A stretch of DNA of 54,234 nt. Origin: Catenulispora rubra. Lineage in GTDB: Bacteria; Actinomycetota; Actinomycetes; Streptomycetales; Catenulisporaceae. The stretch is taken from contig NZ_JAACYW010000049.1 in NCBI RefSeq assembly GCF_015356825.1, forward strand, positions 1 through 54,234, in the 5' to 3' direction. Both the position numbers and the translations under genes were made by a program. Positions 35,898 to 43,563 of this stretch are shown here, in pieces. How positions within the stretch are numbered: position 1 is the stretch's first letter; the number at the start of each line of letters is the position of its first letter. The notes below the pieces were generated by a model. That model had not been told where the DNA came from and did no database searches. It saw nothing but the letters and a program-made list of their open reading frames with translations.

Positions 35898-36080
35898 ATG
35901 CAGGAATCGAGCACGCTGCAGGATCTCGAGGCGACGCTGGCCGCCACGTTCGAGGCCGGCGACTGGGGTCTGGACGCCGCGATCGCGGAGCAGTCCGGGA
36001 CCGAGCTGGTCGACACCTCGATCCGTCCGATCAACATGGACCTCAACGATCTGATGGGCAGCCGTCCGGTCGGTAACTGA
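35898..36080 (+). CDS. Candidate RiPP precursor peptide
   Basis: The peptide has 60 residues from ATG 35898 behind AGAAAGGGGAAA, the strongest ribosome site in the cluster. It has no signal peptide or membrane span. Residues 1-40 are acidic and helical (STLQDLEATLAATFEAGDWG), like a leader. Residues 41-60 are SIRPINMDLNDLMGSRPVGN. The only two basic residues in the whole peptide are Arg43 and Arg56, each followed by Pro in the related contexts SIRPIN and GSRPVGN; there is no Lys or Cys. It is the first gene of an operon that contains a peptide-arginase candidate, so these arginines are obvious targets. A 119-base gap to the next start is compatible with high-level expression of the first gene. 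Confidence 0.78.
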   Translation: MQESSTLQDLEATLAATFEAGDWGLDAAIAEQSGTELVDTSIRPINMDLNDLMGSRPVGN

Positions 36081-36198
36081 GTCCAGAACGGGCCCGACCC
36101 TCCCACAGGTGACACACGGGGACGGGACTAACCCGGGGATGGCCGGCCGGCCGCGAAGCGACCACCCGGTCATCCCCGCACGCGACGGGGATCGACAC

Positions 36199-37332
36199 AT
36201 GAACCTTCCGGGCAGGCCGAGCCGTGCCGTGCTGCGTGCTGCCGCCCGGGTCCCCAGCCCGGCGGTCGTGTACGACCTGGACCTGGTCACCGAGGCCGAG
36301 GCCGCGCTGCGCGCGGACCTGAGCGGCCTCCCCGATGCCACGATCCTGTTCGCCGTGAAGGCGAACCGGTATCCGCCGGTGCTGCGCCACCTGGCGACGC
36401 TCGGGGTGGGCGCGGACGTGGCCGGGCTCCGGGAGTACGAAGCAGCCGTCGAGGCCGGGATGACACCGATCACCGCGACCTCGCCCGGCTTCGACGCGGC
36501 GGCGCTGCGCCGGCTGAGCGGCCTCGCGGTCCCCGTCGACATCAGCAGCCGATCACAGCTGGAGGGCTGGATCGCGGCCGGCGGACTGCCGACGGACGGG
36601 GAGATCGGCCTGAGGATCAGGGTTCCGGTGGCCCCGGTGGAGCGCGCGGGCACCGGAGTGGCCTGGAGCCGCTTCGGCGTCGATGCCGCGGATCCCGAGT
36701 TGCACGCGCTTCTGAAACGGCACCGGCTGAAGGTGACCCGGCTGCACGCACATGCCGGCGAGATGATGACAGCCCGGCGGGCCCACGCCCTGACGAAGGC
36801 CCTCCTTCAGTGCTGCACGGCCGCGTTCCCCGACGTCTCAGCCATCAACGTCGGCGGCGGCCTGGCCGGTTTGTACGCCGACCCGGCTGAGGCACGGCAG
36901 GCCTGGGCATCGATCGCGGCGGCGTTGAGCGAGTTCGCAGGGACGACCGGACGACGACTGAAGCTGATCGTCGAGCCCGGAATGCTGCTGACCGCCCTGG
37001 CCGGCTATCTCGTGGTGACCGCTCGGGGAGTCGACGCCCATCCCGGCGGGGTCTCCGCCGTCACCGCCGACGCCTCCGGATGGAACCTGCTGAGCTGGAC
37101 CCGGCCCCGGCTCGTCGCCCAGGTCCCGGACCGGGACGAGCCGCCGCAGCACTACAGGCTCGTCGGCAACAGCTGTTACGAGGAAGACGTACTGGTCCCG
37201 GATCTGGCCGCGGGCGAGGTCCGAGTGGGAGACCGGCTGGTGCTGAACGCGGCCGGCGCCTACGTGACGAGCATGGCGCGGTCTCTGCACGGTATGGAGC
37301 CGCCTCACGAGGAGGTCGTGCGCGGAAGATGA
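36199..37332 (+). CDS. Type III PLP decarboxylase-like protein 1
   Basis: The protein has 377 residues from ATG 36199 (GACGGGGAT upstream); the GTG at 36109 would add 30 poorly coding residues. It is an alanine-racemase-fold decarboxylase of the ornithine/diaminopimelate group. The PLP lysine is K54 in ILFAVKANRYPP, the ring-stacking His is in RLHAHAGEMM, the phosphate loop in INVGGGLAGLY, and EPGMLL follows. The cross-subunit catalytic Cys is C326 in LVGNSCYEEDVL, followed by GDRLVLNAAGAYVTSM. All key residues are present, so it should be active. With an arginase in the operon, ornithine or a peptide-derived amine is a plausible substrate. Its stop overlaps the next start (ATGA). Confidence 0.85.
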   Translation: MNLPGRPSRAVLRAAARVPSPAVVYDLDLVTEAEAALRADLSGLPDATILFAVKANRYPPVLRHLATLGVGADVAGLREYEAAVEAGMTPITATSPGFDAAALRRLSGLAVPVDISSRSQLEGWIAAGGLPTDGEIGLRIRVPVAPVERAGTGVAWSRFGVDAADPELHALLKRHRLKVTRLHAHAGEMMTARRAHALTKALLQCCTAAFPDVSAINVGGGLAGLYADPAEARQAWASIAAALSEFAGTTGRRLKLIVEPGMLLTALAGYLVVTARGVDAHPGGVSAVTADASGWNLLSWTRPRLVAQVPDRDEPPQHYRLVGNSCYEEDVLVPDLAAGEVRVGDRLVLNAAGAYVTSMARSLHGMEPPHEEVVRGR

Positions 37333-37832
37333 TGAAGATGACCGAAATGCTGCTGCGAGACGCCGCAGCCATCCGGACGCTGGCCGAGGCCTGGCTGTGG
37401 GACATCGGCACCGTCGACGGTGCCGAGACCGAGGTTCTGGAGGGCGTCGGCAGCCGGTGCGCGGTCGTCGACCTGGGCGGCGCGCCGGGCGGCTTGATCA
37501 GCACCTTGGCAGACGTGATCGACGAGTCGGCGCTGCCGGGCCCGCCGGAGCGTGCGGTGCTCCGTCGCTATGAGCAAGGCGACTACACCCCCGCGCACCG
37601 GTTCCGCGATGAGGCCGCCGGCACGGGGACCGGCTGGACGGTGCTGTGCGCGCTGGACGACTCCGATCTGGACGCGCTGACTCACTGGGACGGCGAGCGC
37701 TTCACCCGGACGTTCGACCGCTGCGGGGTGGCGCTGCGGCTCCAGCCGGAGTGGTGGTGCTGGACCAGCCCGGTGCGCGGCGGTGTCCGGCACACGTTGG
37801 CGATCGGAGGGGATCGGCTGTGGACGAACTGA
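37329..37832 (+). CDS. 2OG-Fe(II) oxygenase paralogue with altered metal site
   Basis: The protein has 167 residues and starts in the ATGA overlap with the decarboxylase. Its second half aligns with the next gene: YEQGDYTPAHRF against YDRGDYILPHRD, and PEWWCWTSPVRGGVRHTL against PAAWHWVDPVRAAVRYTL. In the partner these hold the 2-His-1-carboxylate facial triad. Here the HxD aspartate is Phe92 (His90 remains, and Asp94 lies two residues later) and the distal histidine is Cys144. The conserved arginine that would bind 2-oxoglutarate is kept. It is probably not a functional 2OG oxygenase; it may be a structural partner of the active paralogue. The relation between the two is clear. Confidence 0.72.
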   Translation: MMKMTEMLLRDAAAIRTLAEAWLWDIGTVDGAETEVLEGVGSRCAVVDLGGAPGGLISTLADVIDESALPGPPERAVLRRYEQGDYTPAHRFRDEAAGTGTGWTVLCALDDSDLDALTHWDGERFTRTFDRCGVALRLQPEWWCWTSPVRGGVRHTLAIGGDRLWTN

Positions 37833-38356
37833 TCGTGGTGCCGGATGTCGTGCCGAACTGCGCGGAGATCATCGAGATCGCCGAACGCCACCGGCGGCTG
37901 TTCGAGGACTATCCGTCGGCGGCGGCCCTGGAGCACCGAGGCGATCACGAACCGCTGAACCCGTACCGCGATTCCGAGTACGAGGACGACGACCGGTACC
38001 ACGTTCTTCAGGCCACTGCGATGCCGGTGGAGCTGCGCCGGGCGATCCTGGCCGGGCTGGCGGACGAGGACTCGGACCTGAGCCGGTTCTACTTCCAGAT
38101 CAACCGCTACGACCGCGGGGACTACATCCTCCCGCACCGTGACAAGCTCCAGCAGGGTCTTTACATGCTCAGCGACTCGGCGACCGACGGCCTGGTGGTC
38201 CAGGCCGGCGACGGGTCGATGGCCTTCGTCGCCGACCGGAGCGGAACGCTGGTGCACCACGACCCGGCGGCCTGGCACTGGGTCGACCCGGTCCGGGCCG
38301 CGGTGCGGTACACGCTGGTGACCATTCCCGCCCGACCGCCGCGCAAGCGGTCCTGA
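37820..38356 (+). CDS. 2OG-Fe(II) oxygenase
   Basis: The protein has 178 residues from GTG 37820 behind GGAGGGGATC, overlapping the previous gene by 13 bases. It has a cupin-like double-stranded beta-helix: FYFQINRYDRGDYILPHRDK gives the iron ligands His106 and Asp108, and HHDPAAWHWVDPVRAAVRYT gives His153 and the 2-oxoglutarate-binding Arg. It should use O2 and 2-oxoglutarate to hydroxylate or otherwise oxidise an unactivated carbon. The substrate may be the precursor peptide or an amino acid released from it. Its neighbour upstream is a degenerate copy, suggesting a heterodimer. Confidence 0.83.
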   Translation: MDELIVVPDVVPNCAEIIEIAERHRRLFEDYPSAAALEHRGDHEPLNPYRDSEYEDDDRYHVLQATAMPVELRRAILAGLADEDSDLSRFYFQINRYDRGDYILPHRDKLQQGLYMLSDSATDGLVVQAGDGSMAFVADRSGTLVHHDPAAWHWVDPVRAAVRYTLVTIPARPPRKRS

Positions 38357-38372
38357 TCGCCCGGAGGGATCC

Positions 38373-39704
38373 ATGTCCACCCACGTCGCCGCCGATGCGC
38401 CGACCGGCACGCCTGCGATGGCCGCCGCGCCCACCGCATCCATCGCGTCCACCAAACGGCCTGTGCCCATGCCCCTGGCCGAGCCCGAGTCCGCGCTCAA
38501 GCCGCCCACGGTCGAGCCGTTGGTGTCCGACCCGCCGACCGCGTTGTTCACGCAGGCGCTCCAGGTGGGGACCCCGGCGCTGGTGTACGACTACCCCGGC
38601 ATCGCCGCCTCGGTCCGGCGGATGCGGCAGGACATCGCCGTCGTCCCCGGTGCGCGGTTGAACATGGCGGTGAAGGCGTGCCACACCCCGGACGTGCTGC
38701 GCCATCTGGCCGTGCTCGGGCTGGGCGGCGACGTGGCCAGCGTCGGCGAGCTGGCGTTGGCCCGGGACGCCGGGTTCAGCGAGATCACGACGACCGGCCC
38801 GGCCTTCGGTCCGACCGACTTCGCCGCGTTCCGCGCGGCCGGCGTCGTCGTGGACCTCGATTCCGTGGATCAGCTCGATGTCTACGGGCTCGAATATCAG
38901 AATACAGACATAGGGCTACGGGTCCGCGTCCCGCTTCCCGACGCGTTGCAGACCAACACGACCTTCGGCGTCAACAGCCGGTTCGGCGTCTCCATCACCG
39001 ATCCGGCCGTCCACGACGCCCTGCGCCGCCACGGACTGACCCTGACCCGGCTGCACCTGCACACCGGCCAGATGTCGCCGGAGGCCCTGGTCTACAAGAC
39101 CGACTACACCCTGAAGATCGCGGCGCGGTTCCCCGCGGTCCACACCATCGACCTCGGAGGCGGCTTCTTCCACCTCTACACCCACCGCGGACGGGCCCGG
39201 GCCGCGTTCGCGCGCGTCGCCGAGATGGTGCAGGCCTGGCAGGACCGGCACGGCCGCGCGATCGCGCTCCGGTTCGAACCCGGCGGCGCCATCCTGGCCG
39301 CGCACGGCTACCTGTTCACCGAGGTCCGGTCGGTCACCGAACACCATCCGCACTACGGCACGCGGGTGGTCACCGTCGATTCCTCCGCCTGGAACCTGGC
39401 CCCCTGGCACAAGCCGACGGTCCTGGCCGCCGACCCGGCCGCCGACGGCGGCGTCGTGGAGCCGGGCCTGATCGCCGGGAACACGTTGTACGAGAACGAC
39501 TTCTTCGCCACCGGCATCCACGGCGAGCTGTCGCCGCTGAGCTTCCCGCGCTGCCGCCCCGGCGACCGGCTCGTGATCACCGCGGCCGGCGCCTACACCA
39601 TGACGAACTCGCGGCGGTTCAACCGGATCCCGGCGCCGGAGGAGTTCGCGTTCGAGGACGCCGCCGGAGGACTGCGGCGCCTGGAAGCAGCACCGTTCGC
39701 ATGA
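38373..39704 (+). CDS. Type III PLP decarboxylase-like protein 2 without catalytic Cys
   Basis: The protein has 443 residues from ATG 38373 behind CGGAGGG. It is a paralogue of the decarboxylase at 36199 but has an extra Pro/Ala/Thr-rich N terminus of about 55 residues. The PLP lysine is K101 in LNMAVKACHTPD, RLHLHTGQMS and IDLGGGFFHLY match the family, and FEPGGAIL follows. At the position of the catalytic Cys of its paralogue (GNSCYEED) it has GNTLYENDFF, so Cys is replaced by Leu372. It may be inactive, act as the partner of protein 1 in a heterodimer, or catalyse another reaction. The stop overlaps the arginase start (ATGA). Confidence 0.8.
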   Translation: MSTHVAADAPTGTPAMAAAPTASIASTKRPVPMPLAEPESALKPPTVEPLVSDPPTALFTQALQVGTPALVYDYPGIAASVRRMRQDIAVVPGARLNMAVKACHTPDVLRHLAVLGLGGDVASVGELALARDAGFSEITTTGPAFGPTDFAAFRAAGVVVDLDSVDQLDVYGLEYQNTDIGLRVRVPLPDALQTNTTFGVNSRFGVSITDPAVHDALRRHGLTLTRLHLHTGQMSPEALVYKTDYTLKIAARFPAVHTIDLGGGFFHLYTHRGRARAAFARVAEMVQAWQDRHGRAIALRFEPGGAILAAHGYLFTEVRSVTEHHPHYGTRVVTVDSSAWNLAPWHKPTVLAADPAADGGVVEPGLIAGNTLYENDFFATGIHGELSPLSFPRCRPGDRLVITAAGAYTMTNSRRFNRIPAPEEFAFEDAAGGLRRLEAAPFA

Positions 39705-40951
39705 ACACGGATCTGCCGACGGACTCCCGCCGCGTCCTCGTCGTCGCACCGGGCTACATCCGGACCGGCGGCCGCGATGACGGCCAGGTGTTCTGGAATC
39801 CCGAGAGCGGACACGAGATCAGGCTCGGCAACGCCCTGGCCGAACTCGCCGCCCGGTTCGCGATGCCGTCCTCGGTGGACGTCGTGGTCGCCGCGGTCCC
39901 CGGCGCCGCCCGCGAATCCGCGCGGAACGCGGTGACCGCGCTGGAGGAGGCGGGACTGCTCGTCGGCTACCGCGCCGCCGCGGCCGCGGCACCGGCGCCG
40001 ACACCCGCTTCCAGCGGCACCGGCCTGTTCGGCGCCCCGGTGCTGGACGCACCGACAGCGCTGACCGGGAACGCGACCGACGTGGTGGTCATCGGCATGC
40101 CCTACGACGTCGGCTCCACGCACCGCCCCGGCTCCCGCTTCGCGCCGGACGAACTGCGGCAGATCAGCACGGCCCTGTTCCAGTACCGCTGCGACGCCGA
40201 CGGACGCCCGCGCGGACTGCACGACCCACTGCGCGGCCGGGCCGTCCTCGACGGCGTCCGGATCGCCGACCTGGCGAACATCTCCCAGCCGGTGCACACC
40301 CGCAACGGCGAATCCCTTGAAGGCCTGAACCGCCTGGCGCGCTCGGCATTCCAGGCCGGACGGTTCGTGGTCACGCTCGGCGGCGACCACTCGATCAGCC
40401 TGCCGCTGATCACCGCGGCGCTGGACGTCCACGGCCGGGTCGGGGTACTGCACGTCGACGCGCACTCCGACTTCGCCGCCGCGCGCACCGACGACTGGCG
40501 CCGCGACTGCCACCACGGCAACTTCATGAGCTGGGTGGTCGGCGACGCCAGGCTCGGGGTGCTCGCGCAGTTCGGCATCCGCCAGCTCACGGAGTACGAG
40601 ATCGAGCGGCCCGAGCACGTCCGGGTCTGGCCGGGGCGCACGGCCGTGCTGGCGGATCCCGACGCGGTCCTGGCCGAGCTGCCCGAGGACATCCCGTACT
40701 ACCTGACGGTCGACGCCGACGGCCTGGATCCGTCCGCGCTGCCCGACACCGGCACGCCGCTGCCCGGCGGGTTCGGCCACGCCGAGCTCGTCACGCTCCT
40801 GGAGCACCTGGCCGCCCGCCGGCGCCTGATCGGGATGGACTTCGTGGAGCTCATTCCAGGCGACCGCGAGACCTCGACGCTGACCGCGGCGGACTTGATC
40901 CTGCGCGTTCTCGACGCCGCGACCGCACCCCGCGAAGGAGAACGGGTATGA
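39701..40951 (+). CDS. Arginase/agmatinase-family enzyme with N-terminal RRE-like domain
   Basis: The protein has 416 residues. Residues about 125-410 are a ureohydrolase: DVVVIGMPYDVGSTHRPGSR, LGGDHSISLPL (His230), HVDAHSDF (Asp253, His255, Asp257), CHHGNF, and TVDADGLDPS (Asp338, Asp340). The six manganese ligands are thus all present. Residues 12-95 precede this domain and are not part of it. They read GQVFWNPESGHEIRLGNALA then ELAARF and end ARNAVTALEEAGLLVGY, the pattern of PqqD-like winged-helix recognition elements. An Ala/Pro linker joins the two. It should hydrolyse guanidino groups, and the leader-binding-like domain suggests Arg-to-Orn conversion in the precursor peptide. ATGA overlaps both sides. 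Confidence 0.83.
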   Translation: MNTDLPTDSRRVLVVAPGYIRTGGRDDGQVFWNPESGHEIRLGNALAELAARFAMPSSVDVVVAAVPGAARESARNAVTALEEAGLLVGYRAAAAAAPAPTPASSGTGLFGAPVLDAPTALTGNATDVVVIGMPYDVGSTHRPGSRFAPDELRQISTALFQYRCDADGRPRGLHDPLRGRAVLDGVRIADLANISQPVHTRNGESLEGLNRLARSAFQAGRFVVTLGGDHSISLPLITAALDVHGRVGVLHVDAHSDFAAARTDDWRRDCHHGNFMSWVVGDARLGVLAQFGIRQLTEYEIERPEHVRVWPGRTAVLADPDAVLAELPEDIPYYLTVDADGLDPSALPDTGTPLPGGFGHAELVTLLEHLAARRRLIGMDFVELIPGDRETSTLTAADLILRVLDAATAPREGERV

Positions 40952-42534
40952 GCGAGCCCGCCTGGTACGAGCGGACCGCCGAGGCCGTGCACGGGAACCG
41001 GATCGAGCGAGAGATCCTGCTCGACCTCGTCGAACGGTGTGCGAAAGCCGCGGCCGAACCCGATCCGGCTCTGGACGGCCTGGTCGAGGACCTGGTGCGA
41101 CTGGCCGACCATCCCGAGCCGGGGTCGCTGGACCTGGAACGGCGCCTGGACTCGGTGTCTCAACGCCTGCGACACGCGCTGCTCGCCCGGGCCCACAGCA
41201 GCATCGATCCCTACTTCCGCTCCCCCACGCATGAGCGTCCGACGGTGCTGCCGTCTGGCAGAACCATGAAATACAGCTACGAACGCAGCGCCGATCCCGC
41301 CTGGCTGGAGGAACGCCTCGGCCGCTGTGCACTGGAAGCCCCGGACGCGCGGGACTCACGGGACGCGCCCGAAACCCGGGGCGGTTGGCACAGCGAGCAC
41401 GTCGTATTCGGCAGCGGTACTGCGGCCATCAGCGCGGTCCTCAACTGCTATCTGCGGATGGTCCCCGCGGACTTCGGCCGTCCCGTGCGCGCCGGGGTCT
41501 GGGCGAGCTACTTCGAGACCGACATGGTCTTCGAGTTCAGAAGTTCGCCGCTGTTCGGCTGGGAGCGCCTGACCGACCTCGGCAAGGCCGTGTCGCAGGG
41601 TGCTTATGACCTGCTGTTCGTGGAACCCGTCCGGTACAACTGGGACCTGGACGCGGTGGACCTGCGGGACTTCCTTTCCCGATGGCGCGCCAGAGGCGCG
41701 GGGCGGCCCCGCTGCGTGGTGTTCGACACCACGCTCAGCTCGTTCACCTGGCCCTCGCGCAAAGTCCTGGAGGCGCTGCGCGACGGCGACCCGCTGCTGG
41801 TCGTCGAGCTCCGCTCCGGCCTCAAGCTGGACCAGCAGGGACTGGAGCTCGGGAACCTGGGGCTGGTGACGGTCCACAGCGTCGACGAGGGCGCCGGCAC
41901 GCCGAGCGCCGAACAGTTCGCGGGCCATCTGCGGATGAGCCGGGCGGTGACCGGGACGTCGGTTCCGCTGGACGCAGCCGCCGCGCTGGACGTGCCGATC
42001 GTCCTGGACCCCGCGCTGACCGCGCGGCACGCCGGGCAGGTGTTCCTGGCCAACCAGCGCCTGGCCGCCGAGCTGGAGTCCGAGCAGGGGCTGTTCAGCG
42101 CGGTGGGGCATCCTTCGCTGCCGGACGTGCCGGCCGGGACGCCGAAGCACGCGCCGTTCGTGGTGTGCCGGCTGGCCGAGGACGAGATCGCGCACCACGG
42201 GCTGCTGCTGGCGGTGGTCCGGCACGAGGCCGTGCGGCGCGGCCTGCTGCTGGACTGGGGGTCGAGCTTCGGGTTCCGCGGACACCGGTGCGAGACGATC
42301 CTGCCGCGGCTCAAGGACCGCAAGGGCTTGTTCAAGCTCGCGATGGGAGCCAGGTCCGGGCCGTCGCTGGCCGGTACCGTCGAGCTGCTGCGGGAGGTGG
42401 CGCGGTTCCCGGACTTCCGGTCTTTGCGGGCCGCCTATCCGGACGTGCCGCAGATCGACCTGGCCAAATACGCGGACCCGGCCGATCCGGTGGAAGAAGG
42501 AGGTGATCAGCTTGCTGAGAAAGTGCGCGCATAG
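40948..42534 (+). CDS. Fold-type-I PLP-dependent enzyme of unknown function
   Basis: The protein has 528 residues and starts in ATGA overlap with the arginase. A helical N-terminal 140 residues is unassigned. The PLP domain follows: VVFGSGTAAISAVLNCYL (cofactor-phosphate loop), CVVFDTTLSSFTWPS with Asp260 for the pyridine nitrogen, and ELRSGLKLDQQGLELGNLGL with the Schiff-base lysine K293. The lysine segment is like that of Cys/Met-metabolism enzymes. It ends with a small C-terminal domain, with the last codons overlapping the convergent acetyltransferase gene by 28 bases. An aminotransferase, lyase or cyclase acting on an ornithine side chain is possible, but the reaction cannot be told from the sequence. 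Confidence 0.7.
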   Translation: MSEPAWYERTAEAVHGNRIEREILLDLVERCAKAAAEPDPALDGLVEDLVRLADHPEPGSLDLERRLDSVSQRLRHALLARAHSSIDPYFRSPTHERPTVLPSGRTMKYSYERSADPAWLEERLGRCALEAPDARDSRDAPETRGGWHSEHVVFGSGTAAISAVLNCYLRMVPADFGRPVRAGVWASYFETDMVFEFRSSPLFGWERLTDLGKAVSQGAYDLLFVEPVRYNWDLDAVDLRDFLSRWRARGAGRPRCVVFDTTLSSFTWPSRKVLEALRDGDPLLVVELRSGLKLDQQGLELGNLGLVTVHSVDEGAGTPSAEQFAGHLRMSRAVTGTSVPLDAAAALDVPIVLDPALTARHAGQVFLANQRLAAELESEQGLFSAVGHPSLPDVPAGTPKHAPFVVCRLAEDEIAHHGLLLAVVRHEAVRRGLLLDWGSSFGFRGHRCETILPRLKDRKGLFKLAMGARSGPSLAGTVELLREVARFPDFRSLRAAYPDVPQIDLAKYADPADPVEEGGDQLAEKVRA

Positions 42535-43517
42535 CCCGCCCACACATGGGCCCGCCGGAAACCCGCCTGTTCGTAGACGTCGAGCTGCGGAGCCGGCTCG
42601 TCGGAGCGGACGCTGAGGGCGGCACGCTGGTAGCCCTGTTCGGCATGGGCGCGACCGGCGTGCGTGAGCAGAGCGTCGACGACTCCGGTGCCGCGCGCCG
42701 AGCGCCGGGAGCCGACGCCGGTGATCCAGGCCTCGCGGACGCCTGTACGTTCGGTGTCGGTCGGGAAGTGGTCGGCGAGCAGGACGCCCACCACGACCCC
42801 GGAGGCGTCCCGCGCGAGGAACGACGATTCCGGACGGAAAGAAGGGGCGGATGTGGCCCGATGCCAGGAATCCGCGGTGTGCCGCGGGTTTCCGGGCGAC
42901 GAGGAGAAAGCGTCATTCCAGACCACGCGCGCCGGCTCGGCGAAGGCACCCGAGTAGGGAATGATTTTCCCAGTCCACACCGAGTCTTGCGATTCCGCAT
43001 GCCGCGATTCCGCATGCCCCGATATCGGGTCCTGCGATGTGTCCGCAGGCAAGTCACGTTCCAGATCAGTGAACCAGCATTCCGGCTCGAATCCCCGTTC
43101 CAGAATCGTCAAAGCGTGTGCGGGGTTTCGGTCGCTGACCCGGCAGTGCAGCGTGACGCTGTGCCCCGCGACGGCGGCGCGTGCGCCTGCCCACTGCTCG
43201 AACCAGTCCACGACCGCCCGGCCCAGACCCTGTCGACGCAAGTCGGGAGTTACGCCGCCGTCCACGACCGCGTGCTCGCCGCCGTGGCCGCCATGACCGC
43301 CACGCGGCCGGACCACGCCGTAGGCCACCAGGCGATCGGCATGGAACGCGGCGAGGGAGTCCCCGTTCGAATCAGGACCCGTGCATGCGGCGAGTTGGAC
43401 GGCGAGGTCTTCCAGCCCGAAGTTCTCACCCCGGCGGTCGACTTCTTCGATGCGCTCCAGAAGATGCGACCAGGAGTGGAGATCAGACGTTCGCAAGGCA
43501 CGCCACCGCAGTTCCAT
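42507..43517 (-). CDS. Tandem GNAT N-acetyltransferase
   Basis: The protein has 336 residues with two GNAT domains, like mycothiol-synthase-type proteins. The first (about 1-155) has the acetyl-CoA loop DGGVTPDLRRQGLGRAVVDW. The second (about 180-335) has WITGVGSRRSARGTGVVDAL and ends LDVYEQAGFRRAHVWAGYAR. It acts in the cytosol. At the edge of the RiPP-like cluster it might acetylate the product, possibly an ornithine amine, as tailoring or self-protection. It is convergent with the PLP gene and divergent from the kinase gene. Confidence 0.85.
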   Translation of the reverse strand: MELRWRALRTSDLHSWSHLLERIEEVDRRGENFGLEDLAVQLAACTGPDSNGDSLAAFHADRLVAYGVVRPRGGHGGHGGEHAVVDGGVTPDLRRQGLGRAVVDWFEQWAGARAAVAGHSVTLHCRVSDRNPAHALTILERGFEPECWFTDLERDLPADTSQDPISGHAESRHAESQDSVWTGKIIPYSGAFAEPARVVWNDAFSSSPGNPRHTADSWHRATSAPSFRPESSFLARDASGVVVGVLLADHFPTDTERTGVREAWITGVGSRRSARGTGVVDALLTHAGRAHAEQGYQRAALSVRSDEPAPQLDVYEQAGFRRAHVWAGYARTFSAS

Positions 43518-43563
43518 GACTATATCTTAGTATTGATCCAAGGCGGAGTGAAGGGAATCGAAG

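Noticed and set aside
35794..36054. 86-residue frame as the precursor peptide
   Set aside because: It overlaps the 60-residue frame, lacks a ribosome site and has random Arg/Ser/Pro composition; the 60-residue frame has both a strong site and a sensible sequence.
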